Of a stretch of 64,000 nt of DNA, positions 8,736 through 19,034 are shown in pieces. The notes below the pieces were generated by a model, which was not told the DNA's origin, did no database searches, and was given only the letters and a program-made list of their open reading frames with translations. The stretch comes from Verrucomicrobiia bacterium (GTDB lineage Bacteria > Verrucomicrobiota > Verrucomicrobiia > Verrucomicrobiales > Akkermansiaceae). The stretch is from contig JAUIGV010000029.1 in assembly GCA_030432565.1 (NCBI GenBank), positions 1 through 64,000 on the forward strand. Direction: 5' to 3'. Numbering within the stretch: position 1 is the stretch's first letter; every line of letters begins with the position of its first letter. Position numbers and translations under genes: made by a program.

Positions 8736-11700
8736 CTACCGGCTGATCGCTCTCACCCGCACAAAGAACCGGTCACCGGGAAGGACTGTCGCCGTCCAAA
8801 CCTCCGGTTCACGACCACTGAGTATGAAACCTTCCGAAGACCAGGTCTTAAGGTCGGCACTCCACTCAGGAACGACCATCACGTCGTCAGCCCCGGGAGC
8901 CAGTGGGATCGTCATCGTCAATTGTTCCAGGTCAAACGCCGGATCACCGGTCAAGGCATAGCTCAAAAGCCCACCACCTTCGTAAGGCACCACATCGCTT
9001 TCTCCGGGGTTCCCACCATCGGCAACACTGCTCCGCCAGCTCCTGGGATCGGCATGGTCCGGGACACCCGAGGGATCGATTAAGACGAGACTTCTTCCCG
9101 CCCCATCCGCCTGGACAGACCATGGAAAGCTGTCGTCGTAGTTTAATTCGCGCAGAGTCATTTCGTCCCCATAGGAAAGAGTCACCGACTCTCCGCCATT
9201 GCTTAGTCCACCCGAAAAATACTCCCCCGTCACCGGAAGAGCATTTCCGTAGACCGCCTCAAATGCGGCAACATTGCGCACCAACAAAACGTGTTCACCC
9301 GGGCCAAGGGCGCTGATTGTTCCTGCTGAAAAATCGAACTCAATACCATCCGTAAAGCGCAACGGCCCCAGTAGGAGTGTCTCATTGCCAACATTCATCA
9401 ACTCAATAAATTCCAGCTCACCATCACCTTCCGGATGATACATGATTTCACTGATCACCAATCCCGCGAGGTAAGGAGCAAGGTCAGGATGCCCCGCAAT
9501 GAACGAATGAGGTTCCGACCAATGACTCCACCTCCCACTGCTATCCTGATGACGAACACGGGCACGATAGCTGCTTCCGGACTTCAATACGCCGGGTGGC
9601 ACAGCCTGGCTGCTGTCAAAAACACCTAACACTCCGCTCTCCCAAATGGCGTCCACTTCATAGGGTTGCTCCACCCCCGCCTCGTAATTTGGAGCAGCGG
9701 GATCCGAGACCTCGGCAATTCGCCAACTCATGGCGGAAAAGGTTCCGGCCCCGTTGGGATCAGCGAAGGCCGTGCTCGAAAAAGCCAAAGCATCGGTCGG
9801 ATAGCCAACGGCTCCCGAATAGGTAATCACCGGAGTGGTCGGGATATTGTTGTCCGCAACTTCGTCCACGAGGTTGTCGTAGCCGTATCCGCCAGGTTGC
9901 ATGAACTTCCTTATGTAGTCCATTTGCCCTTCGTGATCTGCTGAGATGAGAGTACGGGTATATGTCCGACCGGCTGGATCCGAACTTCCCGTAAGGACAT
10001 TATAAGATCCCTTGAACTGGCCGGGTGTCCGGGGGTTGTAGTCCCAGGCAAAAAGGTCCATATCAGCGAGAGTGAGGGGCTGCCCGGTTGGATTGACGAT
10101 CTCGACCAACTCGGACATGACGGTATCGACGGCCTTGGCATTAAAGAGAAGATCGAGCACCTCACGCTGTTGGTTTTCAGCCTCAAGTACATTTTGGGGA
10201 TAGCGGGGGTCGATGCACAATCGGAAGCGATCCCACGTATAATACTTGGGGGTTAGTTGAAACATGGTGTCGCAATCCCACGGCATCATGGTCCACTTTC
10301 CTGTCTCGGGATTGTGATAATAATAACCTTGCCGACCATCCCGCTGATCATAGTGAGTCACGGCTTCGGCAACCGCCTTGTAACGCCCGTAGCTCGCGAC
10401 GTCTGTATTCTCGTGCCACCATTCCTGGGTCTTGCCAGTCGTCATGGCACTGCGAATGGCACTGAAATCTCCCGGCCCTTTGGGCTCATCTGAGCCCTGG
10501 TTGTCCTGCTGAATTTCGGCGTCCAGTTTGTAGACATTCCCATCGGGCAATCCACGATCTTTGAGAAAGCGACCGCTTGGCACCTCGACACTGTGATAGA
10601 GTCCCCAAAGATCGCCCCGGTATTGATCATTACCGGATTGTTCAAGCGATTCATCGATTACTCGAAAGTGAAAATAACTCGTCCGGCTTGAAGGAACTCC
10701 CGCAAGGTCAAAGAGTCGATATGTGATGCATTCATCCACTCCGGCCATTCCTCGGTTCACGTAGGTCCAGGGTGCGGTGCCACCATTGACTTTCATGTTG
10801 CGCCAGGGCGAATCCACTTTTTTGCCAAAATTATCGCGCGCTTCAAATTCATGCCCCCGGTTGAAGCGAAAGTGCCACTTGTTCTTGCCGGTTCGATAGG
10901 TCGATCCTTCGCCCCGGATGTTGAATCTGATGTGATCGTAAACCCGGCCGTCATAGATCATCGTCCCCCAAAATCTCGTATTGCGAGAACCCGATGAATA
11001 TTGGCAATTCGTGACATCCTGGGCCGTCGCGATCAGGTGATAGACCGGAACCGTCTCCAAAACCTGGCTGGAGAAGGTTTCCGCCGTCGTCACCCCTGGT
11101 CGTGCTGACGCCGTCCACGAAGGTACCCCATCGTAACAGAAGTAGGCAAAATTCGGCTGTGGATCATCAAATAAGGGAACGACAACCTCACTCCCGCCCC
11201 CGCTGGTCGCTCTGATCCGATATCGGATGAGACGACGGTGAGCCTGCTCCGAAGCGGGAATCATCGCGGTAAAACGATCGTCACCGGCCTCAGAATCCCC
11301 GTTCATACCATCATCTCTCATCACGAGGTCTTCCCATCCGTTTTCGTAACCGGCATCCGTCAACCTGACATAAGCTCCGGGTTCGACCACCTGATAGGAA
11401 AGCGTCACTCCGGCAACTCCCACAAGCCCTGTGACCTTTGCCGTGATCTCCACCTCTTGACTGGAAACCGGCTGCTCGGGGAAGTGTTTGACCTGCCGGA
11501 TCTGCGGAGGAGGCAAAAGACTAAAGGTGGCATTGGGAGCGCCTGGACTGGGGTCTGCCAAATCAGAACCCGGAGGCGGAGTCTCCAACCCGGCATCAAT
11601 CGATAAATCTCCGCTGCCTGGATTTGAATTGAACACTTGAATGGCAATCGTATTTGTTCCCGGCTGAAGATAGGAGCTCGTCCCCCCAATCACGGTTTCC

Positions 11701-13634
11701 TCCCAAGCCGCTTCATGACTCTGCGCGAACCCGGACGGTGGAGGAAAAGGAATCTCTCCACTCGCAAGCGAGAACCGCTCCACTTCCTGTCCGTTGATAT
11801 ACACGACACAACCATCATCAAAATATGCCCGTAGAAGAAGGGATGACGGAATCCCCGAGCCTGGAGCGATCGTAAATTGCCGTCGCAAAAACAAGCTAAT
11901 ATAGTTACCTTGCATTCCCGAGATCACCGTTGCGTCGTCACCGTCTCCATAGCCGATGGGAGTTTGCCCGGAGAGCCACTCTCCATCCACCGTTTCATCA
12001 TACCCATTCTCAGTCCAGTTCTTCCCGGATCCATCATTCGCAGGCAGGCTGGTTCCAGGCCGATAACTCCAATCCGTGCTCCCGGCGGACAAAAAAGTGA
12101 CCTCGGGACCATTGTAGCCGGATCTCGCGCTCCGCCACGAACCACCCAGATCGTTATCCAATTGAGGATTGATCAACTCCATCGAAGGGCCTTCTCCCTG
12201 CGCCGCCGTCGGCCACGGAAACCCCACCCCATAGTCCACTTTATCAACGGTGGCTCCCGTGGCATCACGCAAACGGATTTCCTCGCCGTCGTTGCTTAAA
12301 CGTCCCGCCCAAGGTCCAAGGGCCGTAACGCCAAACTCGCTCTGCAAGACCGCGGGATCCTCGCCAACGACAAGATATCCTCCTGGCGACAACACCACAC
12401 TCGGAAAGATAAATGCCACCCCCTCCGTCAATTCCCACCCCAAAAGATTTACCGATTTGCTTCCCTGATTGTAGAGTTCGACAAACTCCGCACGCGACGT
12501 TTGATCCTCGGGATCGAAGTGGATTTCGTTGATGACGATGGCATTGGAGGATCCCACAATGACCGGCTCACTGTTTTCATCAGTCGGGTCACTCCCCCCC
12601 GCAATCTCAATCCCATCACCGTGGGAATCGCCGTCGCTGTCCCCGGAATTGGGATCGCTCCCCGGCTGGGCGGAACCCGTAAAAGGCAAATCGGGATTCT
12701 CAATCCCATCGCTCAAACCATCTCCGTCGCTGTCAAAAAGATGCGGATTTGTGCCCGTCGCCACAGCACTCGTCCAGATTCCCGCGTTATTTTCCACGCC
12801 GTCCAACAAACCATCATCATCGCTATCGGAATTCCTGGGATCTGTTCCTGTATCACTCGGTCCGGCCCAAACTCCGCTGCCCGATTCCACGCCATCTTCC
12901 AAACCGTCATCATCCGAGTCTGGATCCTGTGGATCAGTTTCTGCCTGGAATTCCTCCAGATTTGACGACCCATCGGCATCAGCATCACCTTCCGCATCAT
13001 CAAGATCCTTGTTCAATCCATTCGAATCCTCCCACTCATCCGGCATTCCATCTCCGTCGCCGTCGGGCAGCACTGCATTCATCGGGCCAATCGCAATCGC
13101 ATCGGCAAAAACATAAGTCGTCCCCGACGCCGAGGCATCGTCGTTCAGAGTGACCGTCAAGTTTCCATCGCTCACCGTTGCCCGTCCCAACAAGGCAAAG
13201 TTGATCGATCTCCCACCGCCATCCTGTAACACCAAATCCCCCGGATTCCCCGCCCGCATATTCTTGATCACTGCCCCAACGCCGTCACTCACTTGAAAGG
13301 GAGCGTCGGTCGTTAAATTTCCCTGGGCTCCATTTCGCCACGAAGCATAAACATCAACCTCCCCATTCGCCAAACCGGTGAACTCCCACACCGCTTCGGT
13401 ATTGCTTCCCCCTCCATTATCCCAACGGCGGTCGCCGTTCCAGGAGTCGGCCTGACCGGTATCCTGACCGGCAAAAGGTCCCGCGGTTTCCGTGTATCCA
13501 GGCGCACCATCGCTGTTGTCAATCACCAGGAATTGGTCTCCGCTTTCATCAACCACGGTCTCTTGAGCATTCGCAGACAAGCCGGCCGACAGGAAGAGAA
13601 TCCCCGGAGAGATCAAAGAGAGGAAATACTTCAT
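8736..13634 (-). CDS. Giant secreted multidomain protein: golvesin-like module, TSP3 repeats, two lamin-tail domains, CotH-like domain
   Basis: A 1,632-residue exported protein. Visible order: signal peptide (1-23); one golvesin-like module (about 25-185) with WNGDRRW and YASWRNG; acidic DxDxDG TSP3 calcium repeats (190-355); lamin-tail domain 1 (360-505, VINEIHFDP...EFVELYN); a jelly-roll-like GYGDGDDAT module (510-690); an Ig-like linker (705-830); a CotH-kinase-like domain (855-1165) with FNIRGEGSTYRTGKNKW and MPWDCDTMF; lamin-tail domain 2 (1390-1540, VISEIMYHP...EFIEL); and a C-terminal verrucomicrobial module (1555-1632). No PEP-CTERM signal. CotH relatives phosphorylate secreted proteins, and non-spore formers often fuse the fold to lamin tails; whether this one is active is unknown. 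It starts 17 bases after the upstream gene's stop, so they are probably cotranscribed. Confidence 0.88.
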   Translation of the reverse strand: MKYFLSLISPGILFLSAGLSANAQETVVDESGDQFLVIDNSDGAPGYTETAGPFAGQDTGQADSWNGDRRWDNGGGSNTEAVWEFTGLANGEVDVYASWRNGAQGNLTTDAPFQVSDGVGAVIKNMRAGNPGDLVLQDGGGRSINFALLGRATVSDGNLTVTLNDDASASGTTYVFADAIAIGPMNAVLPDGDGDGMPDEWEDSNGLNKDLDDAEGDADADGSSNLEEFQAETDPQDPDSDDDGLEDGVESGSGVWAGPSDTGTDPRNSDSDDDGLLDGVENNAGIWTSAVATGTNPHLFDSDGDGLSDGIENPDLPFTGSAQPGSDPNSGDSDGDSHGDGIEIAGGSDPTDENSEPVIVGSSNAIVINEIHFDPEDQTSRAEFVELYNQGSKSVNLLGWELTEGVAFIFPSVVLSPGGYLVVGEDPAVLQSEFGVTALGPWAGRLSNDGEEIRLRDATGATVDKVDYGVGFPWPTAAQGEGPSMELINPQLDNDLGGSWRSARSGYNGPEVTFLSAGSTDWSYRPGTSLPANDGSGKNWTENGYDETVDGEWLSGQTPIGYGDGDDATVISGMQGNYISLFLRRQFTIAPGSGIPSSLLLRAYFDDGCVVYINGQEVERFSLASGEIPFPPPSGFAQSHEAAWEETVIGGTSSYLQPGTNTIAIQVFNSNPGSGDLSIDAGLETPPPGSDLADPSPGAPNATFSLLPPPQIRQVKHFPEQPVSSQEVEITAKVTGLVGVAGVTLSYQVVEPGAYVRLTDAGYENGWEDLVMRDDGMNGDSEAGDDRFTAMIPASEQAHRRLIRYRIRATSGGGSEVVVPLFDDPQPNFAYFCYDGVPSWTASARPGVTTAETFSSQVLETVPVYHLIATAQDVTNCQYSSGSRNTRFWGTMIYDGRVYDHIRFNIRGEGSTYRTGKNKWHFRFNRGHEFEARDNFGKKVDSPWRNMKVNGGTAPWTYVNRGMAGVDECITYRLFDLAGVPSSRTSYFHFRVIDESLEQSGNDQYRGDLWGLYHSVEVPSGRFLKDRGLPDGNVYKLDAEIQQDNQGSDEPKGPGDFSAIRSAMTTGKTQEWWHENTDVASYGRYKAVAEAVTHYDQRDGRQGYYYHNPETGKWTMMPWDCDTMFQLTPKYYTWDRFRLCIDPRYPQNVLEAENQQREVLDLLFNAKAVDTVMSELVEIVNPTGQPLTLADMDLFAWDYNPRTPGQFKGSYNVLTGSSDPAGRTYTRTLISADHEGQMDYIRKFMQPGGYGYDNLVDEVADNNIPTTPVITYSGAVGYPTDALAFSSTAFADPNGAGTFSAMSWRIAEVSDPAAPNYEAGVEQPYEVDAIWESGVLGVFDSSQAVPPGVLKSGSSYRARVRHQDSSGRWSHWSEPHSFIAGHPDLAPYLAGLVISEIMYHPEGDGELEFIELMNVGNETLLLGPLRFTDGIEFDFSAGTISALGPGEHVLLVRNVAAFEAVYGNALPVTGEYFSGGLSNGGESVTLSYGDEMTLRELNYDDSFPWSVQADGAGRSLVLIDPSGVPDHADPRSWRSSVADGGNPGESDVVPYEGGGLLSYALTGDPAFDLEQLTMTIPLAPGADDVMVVPEWSADLKTWSSEGFILSGREPEVWTATVLPGDRFFVRVRAISR

Positions 13635-13651
13635 TGGAAGGGTTGGAAACG

Positions 13652-15379
13652 TTAACGAATCTCAACCCGGAAAAACACCTGCTTGCGGTCCGAGATCCCG
13701 GCTGACGAAAGAGTATAAGTCCGTGTTGTGCTATCCCCTTCGTCAGCCCCGGCACTATCGTCGAGATCACCGGACCAATCAATCATATCGTACGAAAACA
13801 CCACCACATAGGTTGCATTCGGCTTCGAATTCCAGGTCAGGGTCACCGAATCGTCGGCCGGCGAATAATCCACCCCGGTGATTACGAGTCCACCCAAGGC
13901 ACCCAGATTGTTGATGGGGCCAATCGCAATGGCATCGGCAAAAATGAAACTATTGAGATCACCCGGCCCCGTCACGCTGTCATCGACCGTGACTTCCAGC
14001 GTTCCGTCAGCGACGCCCGCCTCGCCAAGAAGAGCAAAATTCACGTCACTCGCCCCGTCATTCAGCACAATCCCCGGAAAGGCCTCCGCTCCCAGTGCCT
14101 GATCCAATTCAACCACCGGACCATCATCACTGATGGTATATTTTGCGGTGCTGACGTTGGCTTGCGGGAAATTTTTCCAGGAGGCATAAACTGAATAAGT
14201 CCCGCTCGCGAGTTCGTTAAAACTCCACGTCGCAGTCGTCTGATCGCCATCGTTTCCCCACCGCCTATCGCCTCCCCACGAATCATTCATCACGTTTGTG
14301 GTGTCCTGTCCTGCGAACAAAATCCCCCCCTCCGAATAGCCAAAACCTCCTTCATCCACCATCCCGTCGCCATCGGTATCGATGCCATTATCAATGATCA
14401 AATAGACATTTCCCTCTCCATCCATTACTTGCTGAAAGTTGGCCACGTTCGGATCGGTCGCGTTTGCCAATTCCGCCGCATCATTGATCCCATCACCATC
14501 AGAGTCCGCCTGATTCGGGTCGGTCCCGGTGTCGTTGGCATCCACAAAGACTCCCGTGCCGGTCTCAACTCCGTCCTTTAAGGTATCATCATCACTATCA
14601 TCGTCATTGGGGTCCGTCCCCCGATCCTTAACCTCGGCACCATCTTTTAAACCATCATCGTCACTGTCATCGTTGGTGGGATCGGTTCCGGCCTCAAATT
14701 CCTCCAAATTGCTCAGATCGTCCATATCGCCATCTTCATCCGCATCTCCGGCATCGTTCTTATCAAGTCCAAACTCATCCTCAAAATCATCCGGCATGCC
14801 ATCTCCGTCAAAGTCAAGAATCACAATCGGCCCCAGCGCAACCGCATCCGCGAAAATAAAGGAATTGGCAATAGCTCCGGTCACACTGTCATCGACCGTG
14901 AGCGCAAATTCCCCGTCCGAAATCGTCACCTGCCCCAGCGAAGCAAAGTTAATATCTCCCGCGCCGTCATTGAGTACGATCCCCGGCAAAGCGGAGGCCC
15001 CTCCGCTCTGATCAAGATCCACCTCAACGAACCCGTCGGTCCCGGTGTAGTGCGCCGTGCTCACATTCCCCTGGGGGTCGTTTCGCCATGACGCATAAAT
15101 GTCATAGATCCCATCAGGAACACCGGAAAAAGACCACACCGCCGTCGTTGCCGTCCCGTCATTTCCCCAGCGGCGATCGCCGTTCCATGAATCGGCCTGC
15201 CCCGCATCACCACCACCAAAGGCACCCGGCTCTGAAAAATTCTCGTTTGCCGAACCATCACTACTGGCATCGATGACGAGATAATTATCCCCGCCTGCAT
15301 CTTCTACCTGCAGGATTTCTGCGGAAACCAAGGCTCCAAAACAAAAAAACGATGCCAATAGAATAAGTGGGCTCTTCAT
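13652..15379 (-). CDS. Secreted protein with two golvesin-like modules separated by TSP3 calcium repeats
   Basis: A 575-residue exported protein with a signal peptide (about 1-20). Two modules of about 165 residues (24-184 and 318-488) are clearly related: both contain DSW-x-GDRRWGNDG, YASW(R/K)N, (D/E)LDQ-x-x-GA, PGIVLNDG and FIFADA-x-A-x-GP. They resemble the golvesin/Xly carbohydrate-binding-like fold, and the match is moderate. Between them lie acidic repeats (186-312) of the DSDDDGLKDG type that should bind calcium. The C-terminal part (499-575) is the beta-rich TLTWNSKPNATYVVVFS module common at the ends of secreted verrucomicrobial proteins. Likely role: surface or extracellular glycan or matrix binding. 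It precedes the lamin-tail/CotH gene by 17 bases, so the pair looks like an operon. Confidence 0.85.
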   Translation of the reverse strand: MKSPLILLASFFCFGALVSAEILQVEDAGGDNYLVIDASSDGSANENFSEPGAFGGGDAGQADSWNGDRRWGNDGTATTAVWSFSGVPDGIYDIYASWRNDPQGNVSTAHYTGTDGFVEVDLDQSGGASALPGIVLNDGAGDINFASLGQVTISDGEFALTVDDSVTGAIANSFIFADAVALGPIVILDFDGDGMPDDFEDEFGLDKNDAGDADEDGDMDDLSNLEEFEAGTDPTNDDSDDDGLKDGAEVKDRGTDPNDDDSDDDTLKDGVETGTGVFVDANDTGTDPNQADSDGDGINDAAELANATDPNVANFQQVMDGEGNVYLIIDNGIDTDGDGMVDEGGFGYSEGGILFAGQDTTNVMNDSWGGDRRWGNDGDQTTATWSFNELASGTYSVYASWKNFPQANVSTAKYTISDDGPVVELDQALGAEAFPGIVLNDGASDVNFALLGEAGVADGTLEVTVDDSVTGPGDLNSFIFADAIAIGPINNLGALGGLVITGVDYSPADDSVTLTWNSKPNATYVVVFSYDMIDWSGDLDDSAGADEGDSTTRTYTLSSAGISDRKQVFFRVEIR

Positions 15380-15451
15380 TATGCAGGGTTTATCAGATTC
15401 GGTTCTGATCAGAAAGTTGAAAAGAAATCAGGACATCGAAACCGTCACCTC

Positions 15452-18400
15452 TCACTCGCTTTTCAAAGCATTTAACCTATCCCTCAAATCCGCATTCTTC
15501 CTCGCTTCCGGCAAAGCCAAGGCTCTCTCTAAAACCGTCATTGCTTCCTGCTCCTCGCCATTGGCCTGCAGGCATTGCACCAAGGTGGACAATACCCCGG
15601 CATTGCCAAAATTACCTGCCTCCGCCGCCCGCCGGGCAAATTTCAAGGCCTCTGTCTGATCCTCCAAAATTAGATTTTCCGACAACACCCGCGCCAGCCC
15701 ATGCAGCGCCATGACCCGGTTTGGATCCAGGCTCAAGGCCTTCTGAAAATACTCCCTCGCTTCATGGGCCCGTCCCGCGTCCAGGCACCGGATGCCGGCG
15801 TTCGAGAGCACTCCCGGAAAAAGTGGCTGTGGCTCCATGAACCGGGCGTAGCGAGTCACCAAATCTCTTCCCTCCTCAAAAAATCCTCTCTGAAACAAAC
15901 GATCTGCGAAGTTGAGCATCACAAAGTTCTTCGGCGCAAAGTGCCAGCGCCCCTCAAATGGCAGGGTCCCCTTTCGCCGCTCCTCAAAAGGCAAAGCCAA
16001 TCGCTCCATCTCCGAGATTGCCTGCTCCGGCAAAACCTTCCCCTTGTAGATCGCCACCAAACGCCAATTTTGATCAATCAAGAAGCTGGTCGGAACCGGC
16101 AAAGGTCGCTGGGCCACCAGCAATTCATCATTCGTCAATTGCAGAAACCTCACCAGGGACTCTGTGGCGTTTCCGGAGAAAAATGGGAACCTCATCCCAT
16201 TCAGTCTTCTCGCCGCCTCTCTCGAGGCCTTCTTTCCTCCTTCCAGACCATCGACATTCAGCACGATGACGCCCAGCCCCGCTGCCTCAAACTGGCGCCT
16301 GGCATCGGCAAGCTCACTCAACTCCTCCAGACACGCCTCACATTCAGCCGACCACAAATTCACCAAAAGCCCACGCCTCTTCCCAAGAGGTTGATCAAAC
16401 AACTCCACCGACTCGCCCGCATTCGACTCGTATTTGAGAAGTGGCAAAGGCAGGGGAATCCCCAGAACGATCCCGTTCGTCCGACCGGATTCCGGCAAAT
16501 CCTCCGGTATCACCGACACCGGTTCCACTCCCGGATTGGAGAATGACACCGCTCTTCCTTCCCCCTCCTTGAGGCGATACGCCTCTCCGGATTTCAAACC
16601 CGAAAATTCCTCCTCATCCCCGCCCGGCCAACGCACCGTGACCGATTTCACCTCATTTTCCCCGAAACCAAAATGCAGCCACTTGCTCGACTGCGACAGA
16701 TACCCTTCGCCCGCTCTCAAGGTCTTCGTCACTGGTTTCCCGCTCATCGCCATCACGGTGACCCTGGCCCCGATGGCATCGCGATTGCACTTCGTTCCCT
16801 CGAGCAGCAGCCGTAGGGACCTCCCCGGCCACTTTGCTTCATTCCGAAAAAAGCGCACCTGGGGTCCCGACCGGTTCGACATCCACAAATCCAAATCCCC
16901 ATCCTGATCCCAATCGCAAAACGCCACCCCCGTTCCATCCTCCGGCAAACTCAATCCGCTCACTTCCGAGATATCCGCAAAGCGACGCCCACCACCGGTA
17001 TTCAAAAATCCACAATGTCGCTCCCGGCCGCTAAAACTCCGTCCCTGCCGCAGCAAGGTCACCAACTCGTCGTCGCTCGATCCCGGCAACTGTGCAAAAC
17101 CCGCCCCAAACGTTCCCCTTATCCCTTCCTGCGACCCGACCGATCGCCAGTAAAAGCTTCACAAATCACCGGTATCCGGCGCGGTGACATAGCCATTCGC
17201 AACCACCACATCCTCCCACCCATCGTTATTCAAATCTCCAAAAACCGAACTCCAGGCCCATCGCGCCGTCTCCACCCCGCGCACCGCACCCACCTCTTGA
17301 AAAGTCCCGTTGCCCAAATTCTCAAACATCGAATTCCCCTTCACAAACCGCCGGTAAAGCCCCTTCTCTTCATCGGCCAACCAAGGCCGGAATTTCTCCT
17401 GCGTGAAAATCCGCCCGCCCGCCGAACTGAACATATTCCCCACATACAAATCCATATCACCATCCCGATCATAATCAGCCCAACTCGCCGACATCCCCGG
17501 CCCCGCGTCCACCACCCCCGCAGCCGAAGCTACCTCCACAAACTGTCCCCCTTCATTTCGATAGAGGCAATTATGCCCGTAATCATTCGCGACATAGAGA
17601 TCCTGATCACCATCGTTGTCGTAATCCTCCCACGCCGCGGCCAGACTATGCCGCCTATTCTTCGCATCCAGTCCCACCTCTCTGGTAACGTCCCGAAAGG
17701 CCCAGCCCTTCCCCTCCGCCTGACCACTTGAAAAAAGCACGTTGGCCCCACCATCGTTCGAGTTGTGCAAAACCCCGCTTCCCCGCACCTCGCCACGCCT
17801 CGCCCCCGCCCTCGCATAATCAAAACAAAGATAAAGATCCAGATCCGAGTCCCCATCGAAATCCACTGCAGTCAGGGACTCGACGTCCTCATCCGCCGTC
17901 TTAAGGACCGCCCTCCTGACAAACTTGGCTCCTCCGGTATTCTCCAGGATCAAGAGCCCTGAATTTGTCGCCAAGGCCAAATCACCATCTCCGTCGTTGT
18001 CCAAATCCACAATCAAGGACGCCGAGGTGAAATCCAGCCAATCCGCACCCGATTCCGTAGACACATCCCGCGCCGTCCCATCCGCCTCATGCAAGAACAA
18101 GCGGTTCGGCAAACCCGATGGCTGGGGCACATACAGGTCATCCCTTCCGTCACCATTCACATCTCCCACCGCCACTCCCGAACGCTGGCCCAAAAACGAC
18201 CCGTGAAAAATTTCGACCCGCTGCAACCATTCATCCAGCCCAAACCGTAACTGTTTACGCCAGGAATCGTTTCCTCCCAGAACTTCCTCCTCCCGATTCA
18301 CAAACCAGGGACCTTCTCCTCCCCTCCACACCACTTCTTCAAAATCCTCGACCACCAGCGACTTCAAATAGAGCTCCCCATCCCGCCGCGCCCAATCACA

Positions 18401-18964
18401 CCGCCACTCCGCCCGCTGCTGAACCCTGCCACTCCCGGTGATATTCCCCGATGATTCAAACCGAATTCTTGTGACCAATACTCCGCTCTTCTCCTCAACC
18501 CGGAAAACCTTGAACAACTCATATTCGGGCTGTCCCTCCTCGTAAACCGCAAGCAAGGATTCCACCGACTTTGAAAAGCCATCCATCCCCACCTTTAACA
18601 TTTCCCCCGATTTCCCCCTCGAGACAGTTACTCCGTCTTCCTCATATTTGACCTTCAGCTCCGTCGGACGCAACGGAGCCATCTCGAAGCCTTCCAAAAG
18701 TCGCTTCCCACTCTCCAGGTGCACCAACCCTTTGATTGCCGACTTCACCTCCTCGGCAGTCTGCTCGCTCTCCCACTCGACTCCCGGGGCCGTCTCGATC
18801 ACAGGCTGCCCTACCACCGACACCAGCACATTCGCGCCATCCCGCATTTCCCTCGTAGAATCATCGCCTTCGTTTTCTCCAGACACCGCTCCTTCCTTCT
18901 CCCCACACCCGCAGCATAGAATCCCCGACAATCCTGCCAAGCCTAGCCATCTTCCCCTTTTCAT
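15452..18964 (-). CDS. FG-GAP/UnbV (CRTAC1-like) lipoprotein with thioredoxin-like and TPR domains, interrupted by one in-frame TGA
   Basis: Read through one TGA (17159-17161, residue 602), this is a 1,170-residue exported protein. The ATG at 18962-18964 opens a signal peptide with cysteines at the end of its hydrophobic core (ILCCGCG), so a lipoprotein is likely. Residues about 260-600 hold FG-GAP/VCBS repeats (VGDVNGDGRDDLYVP, ADYDRDGDMDLYVGN). After the TGA come another repeat, an ASPIC/UnbV domain (715-790), a TlpA-like thioredoxin fold with a CEAC site at 875-878, and TPRs (1020-1170). The part after the TGA has no ATG or GTG start in a sensible place, only a TTG at 17087-17089 inside a domain. 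Either the TGA encodes selenocysteine or the gene carries a fresh nonsense mutation. Domain calls are secure; the reading of the TGA is not. Confidence 0.75.
17129..17161 (-). other. In-frame UGA followed by SECIS-like hairpin
   Basis: The UGA (17161-17159) interrupts GDL-UGA-SFYWRS. Starting nine bases after it, the RNA can fold into CUG, a bulged G, CGAUC, loop GGUCG, GGUCG, CAG: eight pairs, one of them G-U, with a one-base bulge. Counting the U of UGA as 1, GGUC lies at 21-24; in the E. coli fdhF SECIS it lies at 22-25, also in the apical loop. The bulged base is G rather than the U seen in E. coli. This supports, but does not prove, selenocysteine insertion. Confidence 0.45.
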
Positions 18965-18977
18965 CTGCTTTAAATAC

Positions 18978-19002
18978 AAAAAAAGAGGCAGCTTAAGCCA
19001 CC
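18978..19002 (-). terminator. Rho-independent terminator after the PEP-CTERM gene
   Basis: On the minus strand a six-pair stem (GGTGGC / GCTGCC with two G-T wobbles, loop TTAA) is followed by TCTTTTTTTG. It lies between the PEP-CTERM gene and the FG-GAP/UnbV gene, so these two are probably separate transcripts. Confidence 0.6.
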
Positions 19003-19034
19003 CCTGAATTCAGATTCAATGAACCGGTTACCGT

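Noticed and set aside
12501-13153. Overlapping forward open frames with Ser/Pro-rich repeats in the lamin-tail gene, and possible CRISPR-like repeats
   Set aside because: They are the complement of DxDxDG calcium repeats. The DNA repeats follow codons, vary in length and have no uniform spacers.
15380-15395. AACCCT six to eight bases before the ATG of the 15379 and 13634 genes
   Set aside because: Two cases only, not seen before the other reverse genes; not enough for a motif.
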